Positions 7,811 to 17,611 of a stretch of 64,000 nucleotides of DNA are shown here, one piece after another. Position 1 is the stretch's first letter; each line of letters opens with the position of its first letter. The notes beneath the pieces were generated by a model that did not search any database, was not told the DNA's origin, and saw only the letters and a list, made by a program, of their open reading frames with translations. Origin of the DNA: Polaromonas glacialis (GTDB taxonomy: Bacteria > Pseudomonadota > Gammaproteobacteria > Burkholderiales > Burkholderiaceae_C); the NCBI RefSeq assembly GCF_000709345.1, contig NZ_KL448323.1, positions 1,078,242-1,142,241 on the forward strand, in the 5' to 3' direction. The position numbers and the translations under genes were made by a program.

Positions 7811-8548
7811 TTACATCGTCTTCTGCCCCAATGCCACGCCCGTGAGAAAATTTTCGAAATGTGCCGCGGGCGGGAGTTCAAAAAATCCCTGCAATGACAA
7901 GGCGCCAGCCAATTCGTCATATGTCCACCACAGGCTTTTGCCAAATCCGCGAGCAAGCAGCAAATTGATTGCGTTGAAACCCAGCACGCCCTCGATGGCG
8001 CCAGGATTGGGCAGGTTCAGCATCATGGGAGCCTGTCTCTCTCCATTCCACCATGCGGCCCATTCGCGCGCGGCCTTGCGCTCTGGCGTACCGGACGGAC
8101 AACAAGGGCCGAAAGGCGTTGCCGTCAATCGCATCTCCAGATCATCCACTGAAAAATCCACGTTGAGACTCGACAGTGCGATCTGTTCAATGGCAGCGAA
8201 CCAGTTTTGCGCACCGAACACGGTGGCGATTATTTCTGGATGCGGCTGGAGTGACACCGCGATCGTGAGTGGAAAATGGCGGCCGACCTTGTCGATGCTC
8301 GGCATCAATACGCCGGCCCAGCAACTGGTGCCGCAGACACCGGGCAGCAGTGCAAAGTGCCAGATGGGACTGTTGAGATAAATATTTTGCCAGCGCTCGC
8401 GCAAGGCCGAACGGCTTGCAGCCAGCGCGTCCTGGAGCCAGGCGTCCCAAATATTGACGAAATCGGTGGGGAGCCGACGCGAGGCGAAATCACCGAGTGC
8501 TGGAATCTTGCCGTACCAGCCCGCCACCGGTGCTGGCGGGCCAGTCAT
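7811..8548 (-). CDS. tagF: T6SS-associated protein TagF
   Basis: A 245-residue protein beginning MTGPPAPVAGWYGKIPALGDF. It has the conserved TagF start GWYGKIPxxGDFxxRRLP and a C-terminal WWTYDE followed by a small hydrophobic tail. The ATG overlaps the tssM stop in a TGATG arrangement, implying translational coupling and ruling out the longer frame to 8728. TagF represses T6SS after translation, acting at the FHA protein/membrane complex, and is antagonised by threonine phosphorylation. It is adjacent to ppkA and co-directional. Confidence 0.92.
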   Translation of the reverse strand: MTGPPAPVAGWYGKIPALGDFASRRLPTDFVNIWDAWLQDALAASRSALRERWQNIYLNSPIWHFALLPGVCGTSCWAGVLMPSIDKVGRHFPLTIAVSLQPHPEIIATVFGAQNWFAAIEQIALSSLNVDFSVDDLEMRLTATPFGPCCPSGTPERKAAREWAAWWNGERQAPMMLNLPNPGAIEGVLGFNAINLLLARGFGKSLWWTYDELAGALSLQGFFELPPAAHFENFLTGVALGQKTM

Positions 8549-11500
8549 CAAAGTTGGTTCGGACACTGAAACTGCTCCAGTTCGCGCAGCCTGAACGGAT
8601 TTTGAACACTGCTGGTGAGGACTTCGAATTGCGCCTTGCGGCCTTCCACATTGAATGTTGCAACAAACTTTTCCGGCTGGCCAGTGTTTTCGATCTGGAC
8701 CTGATCGAACATGCGGAACAAGGCCCACGGCCCTTCAAACACCTGGCCTGATGCGCCAGCGCTGGCCGGGCTCAATTGCAGGCGCACCTGCATGCTGCCG
8801 CGCGGACCCGGCCACTGCACTTGCACCGGGATTTGCGGCCCGTGGCTGTACTTCACCAGTTGTCCGTCGACATCCAGAATGAACTGCGTGATGGTGGCGT
8901 CCATTGCCACTGGCTTGAACTCAAGTCGCATGGCTGTGCCTTGCCCGCCGCTGCGAAAAAAAACCTCGCGTATGGCCTGCGCGCGCTGGAACTGCACCAG
9001 TGCGCCCGACGCATCCCCCAGGCTGGATTCGCCCATGTTCCGAAAAGTCCAGGGGCGGGTTGAGGTATTGACATACTGAGACAGATTTTTTTGAAAGAAC
9101 TCGTCGATCAGGCCGCCTGCGGAGAACAGCCGGGTGAAGTCTTCCTGGGTCACATCACGCGTACTGCCTTTTATGAATGGATAGCGTCCGGCGGTTGCCT
9201 TGGTGCAGAACTCAAAGATTGAGGCTTTCATCGCCTGGCTCAGGTTGGCGCGTGTCACTCCCATGGCCTGATTGGTGCCGCCGCCAGAGAGGTTCAGCAG
9301 CATCGAACGGACCGGTTCAGGCATCCGGCTGCCTTCGGCCTTAATCTTGTTGGGCACGTCGCTGGGCGGCGGCGTGTTGCCGCCTCTGACCGCTGCTTCC
9401 GTGGCAGTCAGCAGTGCATAGAGTTCATTGATCAGGCCAACCGTCGTATCGATCGGCGCTGGAGCGCCAGCCTGGCTGCGCACCATGCGCCGGATGTTCT
9501 CGAAACGCTGGTCCACCAGGCTTTCCGGGCGCGACAGTGCGCTGGCGGTGGTCGCCGGCTTTTGCTGGCCGAACAGCTTGAGCAAATCCTCGCGTGTGTT
9601 TTTAACCTTGTCGCTGGCTTTGTCAATCGTTGACTTTTCTGTTTCCTCCACCTGGACCAAGGTGACTTCCTTGACAATCGCTCGCATCAGCAGCGGAAGC
9701 GGCGAATCTGGCGCCGACAGGATCCGCGCCAGCTGAATGCTTTGCTGTAAGCTGGCAGCCCGCAGCAGCTTGATGTCGTTGATGAAATCTTCCCAGGTTC
9801 TTGCATAGTCTTCCAAGTAGAGCCTGCGCACATCGTCCAGCAAATGCGCCTGCGCCGACAGGTCGTTCATCCGGGACTTTCCCTGAGTTCCAAGCACCCA
9901 GCCTTCCTCATCTGCCAGTTGGCCGGTGACGCGTTGCGACTCGCTAACAAATGCCTTGTGGTAGCCCTCGAAGCTGTAAAGCCCAGGCACTCCGCTGGTC
10001 AGGGGTTTTCCACTGGCGCGGTTGAACACCAGCGCGGCCGAGGGGCCAGCGGCGCTGGCAATGGTGAACTCCGGCAGCGTCGATGCCACGCCCTGGCGCT
10101 TGAGGCGGTTGTAGATGCGGGATGCCAGTGGCGTACGCGCCACTGCATTGCGGGCATCGGCGAGCAATTGCGAATCGGGCGGAGAAGGAAGAGTTGCCGC
10201 ATCGCCGCCATCGAGCAGCATGCCCAGATGCCCTTCGAGTTGCTTGCGCTGGGGATGGCTGACCTCGAGGGGCAAACTGTTTTCCCAATCGGCTGTGATA
10301 TAGGCTTTCAATGCAGCTGCATTGAAATGCTGGGGGTCATGCAGCATGATGTAGGCTTTCAACCCTTCATAAAGGAGTTCTGGATTGTTGCGCGCGTCCG
10401 TGCGAAGTTGCTGCTCGATCCGCAGCGCCAGCCGCGGCATGAAGGTGTTGTGAAGCAGCTTGCGGTAGGCATCGCGCGAAGCGGCGGCCAGCTTGTCGCC
10501 CTGGTAAAGGCCGAACCCCATCAAGAATGGGGCTGAGTCCGCGCCGCTAACGTCGGCGATCCGCTGGACTGATTCCAGCACCGGCAGCAACCCGACCACA
10601 TCGGTACTGCGATTAGCGCCCAGGGTTTTCAGCTGGCTGGCCACGGCCGACTGCCTGGCATCGACCGCAGCGACATAATCCCGGTTCCGCGTGAAGCTGA
10701 GGGTCCACGCGGCCATGGCGCCACACGTAAACAGTACCGCCAGGGCCAATGCGCTGGCTTGCAGCAGCATGCGCCGTCGCTCCCAGCGCAGGTTGGTTCC
10801 TGCCAGACCGGCTTCCTGGAACACTACGTCTTTGAGCAGGCGCGTGAGAAAGAAGCTTTTGCCGCTCGGGCGCTGCGCGGCGAGCACTTTGCGGTCGAGC
10901 TGCAATGCACGCCCCAGGCTGCCCATGACCCGGTCAATGGGACTGCCTTCCTGTGTGCTGCTGGTCAAGTACAGGCCCCGCAACAGCGGCTTTTCAGTGA
11001 ACTGCGAGGGCGCGAACAGATCGGCCATGAACTCTTCGACCACCTGCCTCAGCGTATGGAGTTGCTGTGGAAAAACATAAATCCGAGCCCGCTTTTGCGG
11101 GTCCCGCTCTTGTTGCAGCCGTTCGATCAGGCGGTCGTTGATGCGTTTTTCGAGCGCGTTGAATTCATCTGCAACGCTGGCTTGAACCGAAAGACCAGGC
11201 GTTTCAGGGTACGCAAACGATCCGCCCCAGATCTGCTCTCGCTCTTCCTTGTTGAACTCACTGAAAAATTCCATGAAACCCGCGAGCAAGTCCATCTTTG
11301 TAATCAGAACATACAGCGGAAATCGGATGTTCAACTCCTTGTGGAGTTCCTCGATGCGCTTGCGCAATGCATTGATGTGCGCGTCGCGCTGCGGGCCATT
11401 TTGTTCAAGCAAGTCCGCGACGCTCAAGGTCAGCAAGACCCCGTTGATGGGGCGTCGGCCCCGGTATTTCTTGAGCAGCTGCAAAAATCCGGACCACGCT

Positions 11501-12144
11501 GCGCTGTCAACCGCTTGATTGCTTTCCTGGGTCGTGTAGCGCCCCGCAGTGTCGAGCAGTACGGCCTCATTGGTAAACCACCAGTCACAATTGCGGGTGC
11601 CGCCGATGCCGCGTATCGCACCTTGTCCAAATCGGTCGGCCAGCGGAAACTGCAGGCCGGAATTAACCAGTGCCGTGGTTTTGCCAGAACCCGGTGCGCC
11701 GATAAAGATGTACCACGGAAGCTCGTACACCCATTGCCGTGTAAACCGGCCCAAACTGCCAGACAGCGATTTTTGCCCGTCTTGGCCCAGGCGCGCCTGC
11801 CTCAGCACCCCGACCGCCTCTTCGAAACGTTTGCCGAGCAGGGCGATCTCTTCAGCGCCTGGCTGGTTCTGGGCGGCGCCTTGCTGCACGCCCTGTTTTA
11901 ACAAGCCCTCCATCAGGTTCGCATTCGCCCGCTTGGCCTTGAAAAATTTCCACGGCAGTTTGGCAACGTACACGAAAATGACGAATCCGATGACCACCAT
12001 GCGCACCCTTTCGGACTCGAGCGGACGGTAATCAGCAACCGCGATGAGCGGTCCGACGAACCAGACCAACAAGGCGATGGCGCATAGACCCAGCAGCGCC
12101 ATGACCCACCGATTGAAAACGAGCGAGATCAGCTTTTTAATCAT
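8548..12144 (-). CDS. tssM: T6SS membrane-complex protein TssM (IcmF)
   Basis: A 1198-residue inner-membrane protein. Two N-terminal transmembrane helices (about 12-36 and 48-64) are followed by a cytoplasmic NTPase-like domain with Walker A GAPGSGKT (149-156) and the Walker B-like LLDTAGRY. A third helix near residue 455-480 precedes a large periplasmic part with the IcmF-related region and the C-terminal domain (VQWPGPRG, FNVEGRKAQFEVL). It forms the trans-envelope complex with TssL and TssJ. Length is normal and the Walker A motif is intact. It lies between tssL and tagF. Confidence 0.97.
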   Translation of the reverse strand: MIKKLISLVFNRWVMALLGLCAIALLVWFVGPLIAVADYRPLESERVRMVVIGFVIFVYVAKLPWKFFKAKRANANLMEGLLKQGVQQGAAQNQPGAEEIALLGKRFEEAVGVLRQARLGQDGQKSLSGSLGRFTRQWVYELPWYIFIGAPGSGKTTALVNSGLQFPLADRFGQGAIRGIGGTRNCDWWFTNEAVLLDTAGRYTTQESNQAVDSAAWSGFLQLLKKYRGRRPINGVLLTLSVADLLEQNGPQRDAHINALRKRIEELHKELNIRFPLYVLITKMDLLAGFMEFFSEFNKEEREQIWGGSFAYPETPGLSVQASVADEFNALEKRINDRLIERLQQERDPQKRARIYVFPQQLHTLRQVVEEFMADLFAPSQFTEKPLLRGLYLTSSTQEGSPIDRVMGSLGRALQLDRKVLAAQRPSGKSFFLTRLLKDVVFQEAGLAGTNLRWERRRMLLQASALALAVLFTCGAMAAWTLSFTRNRDYVAAVDARQSAVASQLKTLGANRSTDVVGLLPVLESVQRIADVSGADSAPFLMGFGLYQGDKLAAASRDAYRKLLHNTFMPRLALRIEQQLRTDARNNPELLYEGLKAYIMLHDPQHFNAAALKAYITADWENSLPLEVSHPQRKQLEGHLGMLLDGGDAATLPSPPDSQLLADARNAVARTPLASRIYNRLKRQGVASTLPEFTIASAAGPSAALVFNRASGKPLTSGVPGLYSFEGYHKAFVSESQRVTGQLADEEGWVLGTQGKSRMNDLSAQAHLLDDVRRLYLEDYARTWEDFINDIKLLRAASLQQSIQLARILSAPDSPLPLLMRAIVKEVTLVQVEETEKSTIDKASDKVKNTREDLLKLFGQQKPATTASALSRPESLVDQRFENIRRMVRSQAGAPAPIDTTVGLINELYALLTATEAAVRGGNTPPPSDVPNKIKAEGSRMPEPVRSMLLNLSGGGTNQAMGVTRANLSQAMKASIFEFCTKATAGRYPFIKGSTRDVTQEDFTRLFSAGGLIDEFFQKNLSQYVNTSTRPWTFRNMGESSLGDASGALVQFQRAQAIREVFFRSGGQGTAMRLEFKPVAMDATITQFILDVDGQLVKYSHGPQIPVQVQWPGPRGSMQVRLQLSPASAGASGQVFEGPWALFRMFDQVQIENTGQPEKFVATFNVEGRKAQFEVLTSSVQNPFRLRELEQFQCPNQL

Positions 12145-12200
12145 CGTTCACACCTTGCGGATGGGACGGAGTTTGCTCAAAGGGCATGCAAAGCGCCATG

Positions 12201-13514
12201 CTAATTTCCCGCTGCCGGGGGTGTGACCAGCACGATTTCGACGCGCCGGTTGAGTGCGCGCTGTGCCGGCGTGGCGTTGGATCCGAGCGGCTCCGAATCG
12301 GCGCGGCCATCGGCGCTGTAGCGGGTGGGCGCGCGCGCCTTTTCCTTTAGCAGCGCCATGACGGCGACGGCCCGCTCTTGCGAGAGGTGCCAGTTGGACG
12401 GGAAACGCGCTGAGCGGATCGGCTGATTGTCTGTGTGCCCGATAACACGTACTTGCCCCGGCAGCGCGTCGAGCGCCTGGGCCACGCGCTGCAGAGGTTC
12501 GATGTAGTCCGGCGCGATGGTAGCGCTGCCCGGGGCAAACAGGCCATCGCCGCGAAGCGTCACCACGCTGCGATTTTCTTCGTCCCGCACCGCCACCAAG
12601 CCCTGCTTGATTTGCGGCGCCAGTAATCCGGCCAGCCGTGGTCTGGTTGCCAGCGGAACCGCCCTTGGAAGCGCTGGCGGCTCAGTGGACGGGACGCGCA
12701 ACGCATGAATTAGCGCATACACCGGGTCCGATCTTTCATTCAAGGCATTGTTCAATCCCAGATACATCCCCAGCAAGATCAGGCCGAGGGCGCTAAGCGC
12801 TACCCATAAGGGCAGGGCGGTGAACAGGGCCTTGCGCCTGACACTGACGCCCTGCCAGTGAGGGGACAGCGCGCGCTCATAGTCACCGTGTTGCTGACCC
12901 AGCATTTGCGCCAGCCGCTCGCGCAAGGTTTCAATTGCTGCCTTGCCATTGTCCAGCACTTGGTAACGCCCCTTGAAGCTTAGGGCGAGACAGACATACA
13001 TCAACTCCAGCAGATCGCGATGCGTCGCAGGATCTTCTGCCAGTTTGGATAGCAACTGAAAGAATTTTTCACCGCCCCAGGCTTCATTGTGGAATATGAC
13101 CAGCAGGCTATGTCTGGCCCATGTACCCGAGCCGCCCCAGGGGGTCGATGCCGCCGTCTCATCGAGCAGCGTGCACAGCACATAGCGCGCCGCGACGATG
13201 GTTTCTTGCCTTGCGCCGGCTGCCTGCGCTCGCGCTTCAAACGACTTGATGCCTTGCACAAGGGAGTCGCGCAAGCCGGTCGGGTCCGAATGCTGCAAAG
13301 TGGCCTGCAGTTGCGGCACGAGGTCGAGCAGGGGGTTCGCCGCGGCCATCAGCGGATTCAGGCCATTGGTTGGCAGTGGTGCTTCAGCCGTGAAATCCCC
13401 GCGTGGTGCTGCGGACGCGACGGCTTGCGGAGCCGCTGCGGTCCGCCGCCCGGGCGTCGGCATGATGAGGGTGTGATCAGAGTCCGCCAGGGAAAAAGGA
13501 TCATCCTGATTCAT
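12201..13514 (-). CDS. tssL: T6SS protein TssL with C-terminal OmpA domain
   Basis: A 437-residue protein. A proline/alanine-rich N-terminus (1-55) leads into the DotU/TssL cytoplasmic domain (about 60-235: ARYVLCTLLDETA, WARHSLLVIFHNEAWGGEKFF, LELMYVCLALSFKGRYQV). One transmembrane helix follows (about 240-262). The C-terminal OmpA-like peptidoglycan-binding domain is at about 335-430 (VRVIGHTDNQPIR, LNRRVEIV). The OmpA fusion makes this an extended TssL that can anchor the complex to peptidoglycan itself. It starts 2 bp after the tssK stop. Confidence 0.96.
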   Translation of the reverse strand: MNQDDPFSLADSDHTLIMPTPGRRTAAAPQAVASAAPRGDFTAEAPLPTNGLNPLMAAANPLLDLVPQLQATLQHSDPTGLRDSLVQGIKSFEARAQAAGARQETIVAARYVLCTLLDETAASTPWGGSGTWARHSLLVIFHNEAWGGEKFFQLLSKLAEDPATHRDLLELMYVCLALSFKGRYQVLDNGKAAIETLRERLAQMLGQQHGDYERALSPHWQGVSVRRKALFTALPLWVALSALGLILLGMYLGLNNALNERSDPVYALIHALRVPSTEPPALPRAVPLATRPRLAGLLAPQIKQGLVAVRDEENRSVVTLRGDGLFAPGSATIAPDYIEPLQRVAQALDALPGQVRVIGHTDNQPIRSARFPSNWHLSQERAVAVMALLKEKARAPTRYSADGRADSEPLGSNATPAQRALNRRVEIVLVTPPAAGN

Positions 13515-13516
13515 GC

Positions 13517-14848
13517 TTATCCTTTGATGCCCCAGAATTCAAGTTCCAGGCCGGGAAACTCACCAGCAATGTGCATGGCCATTCCTCCGGAGCGTTCAAG
13601 CTGGCCCCACAATTCTCCGCCGCGTTCAAGTTCAAAATAATTGAATCCGGCATGAAAGGGAATCTGCCGTGGCGCCACCGGCATGGCGCGCAGGGGAATG
13701 CCCGGTAACTGAAGATTGACCAGGTCGCGTATGCGCTCGACCGGTCCAATTTTGACCTGCGAAGGAAAGCGGGTGCGCAAAATTTCAGGCGATAGCTGGG
13801 CATTGACCGCCAGCACAAAACTTGCGCTCTTGAGCAAGTCCTGGTCGGCAATGATGGCGACCCGCACGCCGAATTTGCGGTCCTGCAAATCAATCGGTAC
13901 GGCGCTGCGGTGCAGCACCATGCTCAGCGAGTGGCGCAGGTCGGTGACAAGCGGGGCGAACGACTTTGCCAGGTTATCGTGCAGGTAATCGGAATAGACG
14001 GGAGCGCGCCGGCTCTCGCGGCTGAAGGTGGACAGCTCCCCGGCGAGTTGCAGGCAGGCGATGAACAACTGCTGTGGATGCATCAGTCGCGCACGTGTAA
14101 AGTGAATGAAAGCCGGTTCATAGCGATTGATGGTTTGCAGCAAGAGAAAATCGGCAATTTCGCCAACACCACCACGGCCGGGCTGTGTCACCTGTGCGGC
14201 AAGCTCTTCACCGCGCTGATGGAGCAGGCCTGCAAGCTCGCGCGTGTAACCGGCCAGCGTGCCGTTTTCGCTGACGCCGAGCATCGGTGGAATGTAGGGC
14301 TTGTCCAGCACCAGTTCATTGTCAGCACGCCGCTCGATCAAGCGCACCACGCCCAGGCAGGCATAGGCATCGGTGACATCGCTTTGCAGCATCAGACGCA
14401 TGCGCAACTGGCCGACTTGAATGCTGGCGGCACTGTCCGCCGTGTTGTCGGAGACTTCAAGGTCGTTGACGGTGTAACGCGCCAGCCCCAGTTCACTGTC
14501 CGGTTCGAATCCGCTTTCCCTGGCGCCAGCGCGACGTAAGGGAACCGCCAGAACGATGAGCTGGTCCTTGGCGCTGGAGGGCACCTCCAGCGGCAGGGGG
14601 CCTGCCTGAGTGGCAGGGAAATCGAAGGGCGTGCCGTCGGGGAAAATTCCGCTGCCCTGAGACAGCGCCAGTTTGCCCAGCGCCAGGGACGAGTCGTCCA
14701 GTGCGAGCCTGACAAAACCCCAGCCATACGGGGTCGCTGGTGCCACGCGCGCTTCGATCAGCTTTTCGAGGTAGCGGTCATGCTGCTGAAAATGCTGCGG
14801 CTGCAGAAACATTCCCTCGGACCAGATGACCTTGTATTCCCTCGACAT
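13517..14848 (-). CDS. tssK: T6SS baseplate subunit TssK
   Basis: A 443-residue protein with the canonical TssK opening REYKVIWSEGMFLQPQHFQQ and the family signature FNYFELER near the C-terminus. TssK trimers connect the TssEFG baseplate to the TssJLM membrane complex. It is complete and sits between tssJ (70 bp upstream) and tssL (2 bp downstream), consistent with one transcript. Confidence 0.97.
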   Translation of the reverse strand: MSREYKVIWSEGMFLQPQHFQQHDRYLEKLIEARVAPATPYGWGFVRLALDDSSLALGKLALSQGSGIFPDGTPFDFPATQAGPLPLEVPSSAKDQLIVLAVPLRRAGARESGFEPDSELGLARYTVNDLEVSDNTADSAASIQVGQLRMRLMLQSDVTDAYACLGVVRLIERRADNELVLDKPYIPPMLGVSENGTLAGYTRELAGLLHQRGEELAAQVTQPGRGGVGEIADFLLLQTINRYEPAFIHFTRARLMHPQQLFIACLQLAGELSTFSRESRRAPVYSDYLHDNLAKSFAPLVTDLRHSLSMVLHRSAVPIDLQDRKFGVRVAIIADQDLLKSASFVLAVNAQLSPEILRTRFPSQVKIGPVERIRDLVNLQLPGIPLRAMPVAPRQIPFHAGFNYFELERGGELWGQLERSGGMAMHIAGEFPGLELEFWGIKG

Positions 14849-14918
14849 GTTTTATCCCTTGATTTTTTTAAGAGAAGCGCCCTTGACTGGCGTAACGAAT
14901 TTGTGTGAGATCCAGGCA

Positions 14919-15428
14919 TCATTTTCGAAGGATCAAAATATCCCGCTCCTGCACGCTAATGGTGACTGGCGTGGTTTCATGCAGCGGCGCGGGCAGCGAG
15001 GCACGCCACCTTGACCTTTCAATGTCCCGATACCCGGCAACCACTGCGACAAAGCGTGTCTGCGCGTTGAGTTCGCGCGTGAACTTGCGGTTTTCTCCTG
15101 GCTGCAGGACCATTTCTTCCTTAGCTACCAGATCATTTCCAAGAGTCTCTTTGTCCCGATCAAACAATGAGGCAAAGTCGGCATTTTCAAACGAAGCCAG
15201 GCTTTTGAGTTCAAACAGGCGCGCCACCACTGGCGAAGCTCTGCCGCGCGCGTCTGGGTTGACATCGGGGGCTACTCCCAGGTTGACCTGAAAAATGGTG
15301 GGTTTGGGTGGTGGTGGTGGCGGAGGCGGTGGCGGTGCCGGTTTGGCGCATCCAAGCAGGGAGAAATTCAGGATCAGCAATGACAAGGAAACTCGCCACC
15401 CCGCGCGGAAATAGCTTTGCAAGACCAT
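14919..15428 (-). CDS. tssJ: T6SS outer-membrane lipoprotein TssJ
   Basis: A 169-residue lipoprotein. The signal peptide ends in the lipobox SLLGC, with Cys at residue 27 as the acylated residue. A run of ten prolines follows, an unusually long polyproline linker, then the TssJ beta-sandwich (FQVNLGVAPDVNPDARGRAS, FELKSLASFENADF, VAVVAGYRDIERSRWR). TssJ binds the periplasmic end of TssM. It is the first gene of the left T6SS arm. The 170 bp upstream, to the mltA-like stop, probably hold the promoter, though I see no clear consensus. Confidence 0.94.
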   Translation of the reverse strand: MVLQSYFRAGWRVSLSLLILNFSLLGCAKPAPPPPPPPPPPKPTIFQVNLGVAPDVNPDARGRASPVVARLFELKSLASFENADFASLFDRDKETLGNDLVAKEEMVLQPGENRKFTRELNAQTRFVAVVAGYRDIERSRWRASLPAPLHETTPVTISVQERDILILRK

Positions 15429-15601
15429 GACAAACTCCTGCTTCCCGTGGTTAGAGAATTTTGCCCAATGAGCGCTTCAACACACTTTGCCGCCGACCAG
15501 CTCACCAGCGTTGCGTGCTTATTCGCATGTTTGCGTTCAAATACTTGGCTGGGCACCGAGTCCGAATCATTGGAATCACTCCGCCACTAAAAGGCAGAAC
15601 G

Positions 15602-17323
15602 TTATTCAACGCAAAGTTCGGGGTCAGGCACAACGCATTCTGATGGCTCTGCTTCTTGATTCGGCCCTCCGATTCCGCGCACAGTAACGGTACTGGCAGG
15701 GGCAGGAAATTTCAGCGCTTTCGGCATCAAAAGCCACATCCGGCCATCTTCTTTCATACGACTCGCCTGCACAAAGGCCTTGGCGCCAAATCCCCAGAAA
15801 TAATCGGCGCGGACCGCTCCCCGGATGGCCCCGCCGGTATCCTGCGCCAGCATCAGCCGGTTCAGGGCACTGCCCGACTGCCGGGTCGAAATGAAAACCG
15901 GGAAACCCAGCGGAGTGGTACGCGGATCGACTGCAACCGAGCGGCCGGCCGTGAGAGGAACACCGAGCGCACCGATCGGGCCGCCGTCATTGTTGGGAAT
16001 TGGGCGAAAAAACACATAACTCGGGTCGCTGTTCGCGCCCGCATTCGGAGCCTGGCTGGCAGTTGGCGCGGAAATCAGAGGGGGCGCCTCGAACCGTTCG
16101 CGCCTTTCCTGTTGCGCGGCGTGCGGCTCTGGCTTACCGTTCTGGGCGCCATCGCTCAAAGCGGGCGCAATGCGGGGCGGAGAATTTTGAGACGCCGCTT
16201 TGGTTTGGCCGCTTGCCAACAGCGCTTCAATCATGAGGTCCACCTCTGTGGCGCTGCTTGCCTGGCGCTGTGCTTTTCGCACGCCACGCGTGACGGGCAA
16301 GTCATCGTCTGCGGAAGGCCCCATCGCCTGCTCCAGTATTTTTGCTGGCTCGTCCTCGTCCTGCGTCAACGCCGGTCCGAGTCCCCGCGTGGCAATGGTT
16401 TGCCGCCTGCCCTTGCTGTTGACTATTTGCGGCAGGGCCGCCAAGGACGGGGAGAACGGGTGGCCGTTTTGCTCCCCATAGGCAACCCGGATGATTTCGC
16501 CGCTCGGCAAGCGCACCTTTCCTGAACCCTGAATCTGCATGGAATACAAGGTGGCAGGGTTGTCAACCCAGACAATCACGCTGGCGTTCAGCATCCGGCC
16601 GCTTTCAATCTCTTGCCTGGAAAAATAGGGCACCACGCGCTCGCCGTCAATTCGCAAGCGGAGCCTGCGGGTGCGGATATCAGGCGCAATTCCTGCAATC
16701 TCCAGCTTGTAGCTGACGCGGCTGGCAAGGTCCTGGGGCTGCAGTGGAATCACTTCGCGGCGTTCGACACGGACCCGAATGTCGGCACCATTGCGCCCGG
16801 TCGGCAAGGTGCGTGAATCAAGGTACAGCATGTCGTCTGGAACAGCGTGCACCGGATAGACATAAGGCGCACCGTAACGGCGGCTGCCATTGAGCAAGGG
16901 CTCGTAATAGCCGGTGATCACTCCTGCGGGGACGCGGTCGGTGTTGTAAATCTGGTAGAGCGTGAACTCCTGTTCAAAAAAAATGCGCAGCGCCCGTTCG
17001 TCGGAACCATCGATGCGGCGCGAACGGCTGCAGGGTTGATCCCATGCGTTTTTTCGTTGAAGCGCTGTGCAGCTTTGACGAAATGCCGGCCAGGCATCGC
17101 CCAGCCTGTCATCGTGCCACCCCGGCAGTTCACTGAAACTGGCCGGCTCGAAATAAGCGTATTTGGTGCGAAATGGTGCGCGCAGTGCCGTGTCGGCCGG
17201 GTTTGCCTGGGCGGGCGCCGGACTTCCTTCCTGGGCCATGCCTTCGCATGAGGTGAATGCAACTGTCATGCAAATCAGAACGGATTGACGTATCACGGCG
17301 CCGGCATCCTTGCTCACAATCAT
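15602..17323 (-). CDS. mltA: MltA-family membrane-bound lytic murein transglycosylase with insertion
   Basis: About 573 residues from the Met of MIVSKDAG; other in-frame Met codons reach 17392. The N-terminus is hydrophobic and ends FTSC, a weak lipobox. The MltA domain (GYYEPLLNGSRRYGAPYVYPVH onward) is followed by the 3D domain AQDTGGAIRGAVRADYFWG, which carries the catalytic aspartate region. Usual MltA proteins are 350-400 residues. Here a ~110-residue polar, low-complexity insert lies between IATRGLGP and SYVFFRP. The enzyme cleaves peptidoglycan to anhydro-muropeptides. Located directly upstream of the tssJ arm, it could open the wall for T6SS assembly, but it may simply be a housekeeping gene. 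Confidence 0.9.
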   Translation of the reverse strand: MIVSKDAGAVIRQSVLICMTVAFTSCEGMAQEGSPAPAQANPADTALRAPFRTKYAYFEPASFSELPGWHDDRLGDAWPAFRQSCTALQRKNAWDQPCSRSRRIDGSDERALRIFFEQEFTLYQIYNTDRVPAGVITGYYEPLLNGSRRYGAPYVYPVHAVPDDMLYLDSRTLPTGRNGADIRVRVERREVIPLQPQDLASRVSYKLEIAGIAPDIRTRRLRLRIDGERVVPYFSRQEIESGRMLNASVIVWVDNPATLYSMQIQGSGKVRLPSGEIIRVAYGEQNGHPFSPSLAALPQIVNSKGRRQTIATRGLGPALTQDEDEPAKILEQAMGPSADDDLPVTRGVRKAQRQASSATEVDLMIEALLASGQTKAASQNSPPRIAPALSDGAQNGKPEPHAAQQERRERFEAPPLISAPTASQAPNAGANSDPSYVFFRPIPNNDGGPIGALGVPLTAGRSVAVDPRTTPLGFPVFISTRQSGSALNRLMLAQDTGGAIRGAVRADYFWGFGAKAFVQASRMKEDGRMWLLMPKALKFPAPASTVTVRGIGGPNQEAEPSECVVPDPELCVE

Positions 17324-17611
17324 CGTACAGTCTGGGTACTGCGACCAAGGCCGCAGCATTTCAAACATTATCACTATGCCCATGGAAGTCAATCACTTTG
17401 CCCATGGATTTTCAAAGGGGTTTGCAGCTCGTCTTTCCTGCCGAGCTTTGAAATATCTGGTGACGCTTTCGTTTGGCGTGGTCTTGTGAAGCTCCGAGCT
17501 AAATGGTAATTTTCATGTCTGACTCATGTAAAAAAGTTAAAAATTCAGAGTTGCCGGCCAGCCCGACAGCAGCTCTGTCAACAATAAATCTGGCTGCCTG
17601 GGAGGTCGTTG

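Noticed and set aside
10759-11901. 380-codon plus-strand frame inside tssM
   Set aside because: Fully contained in tssM on the other strand, with no independent features.
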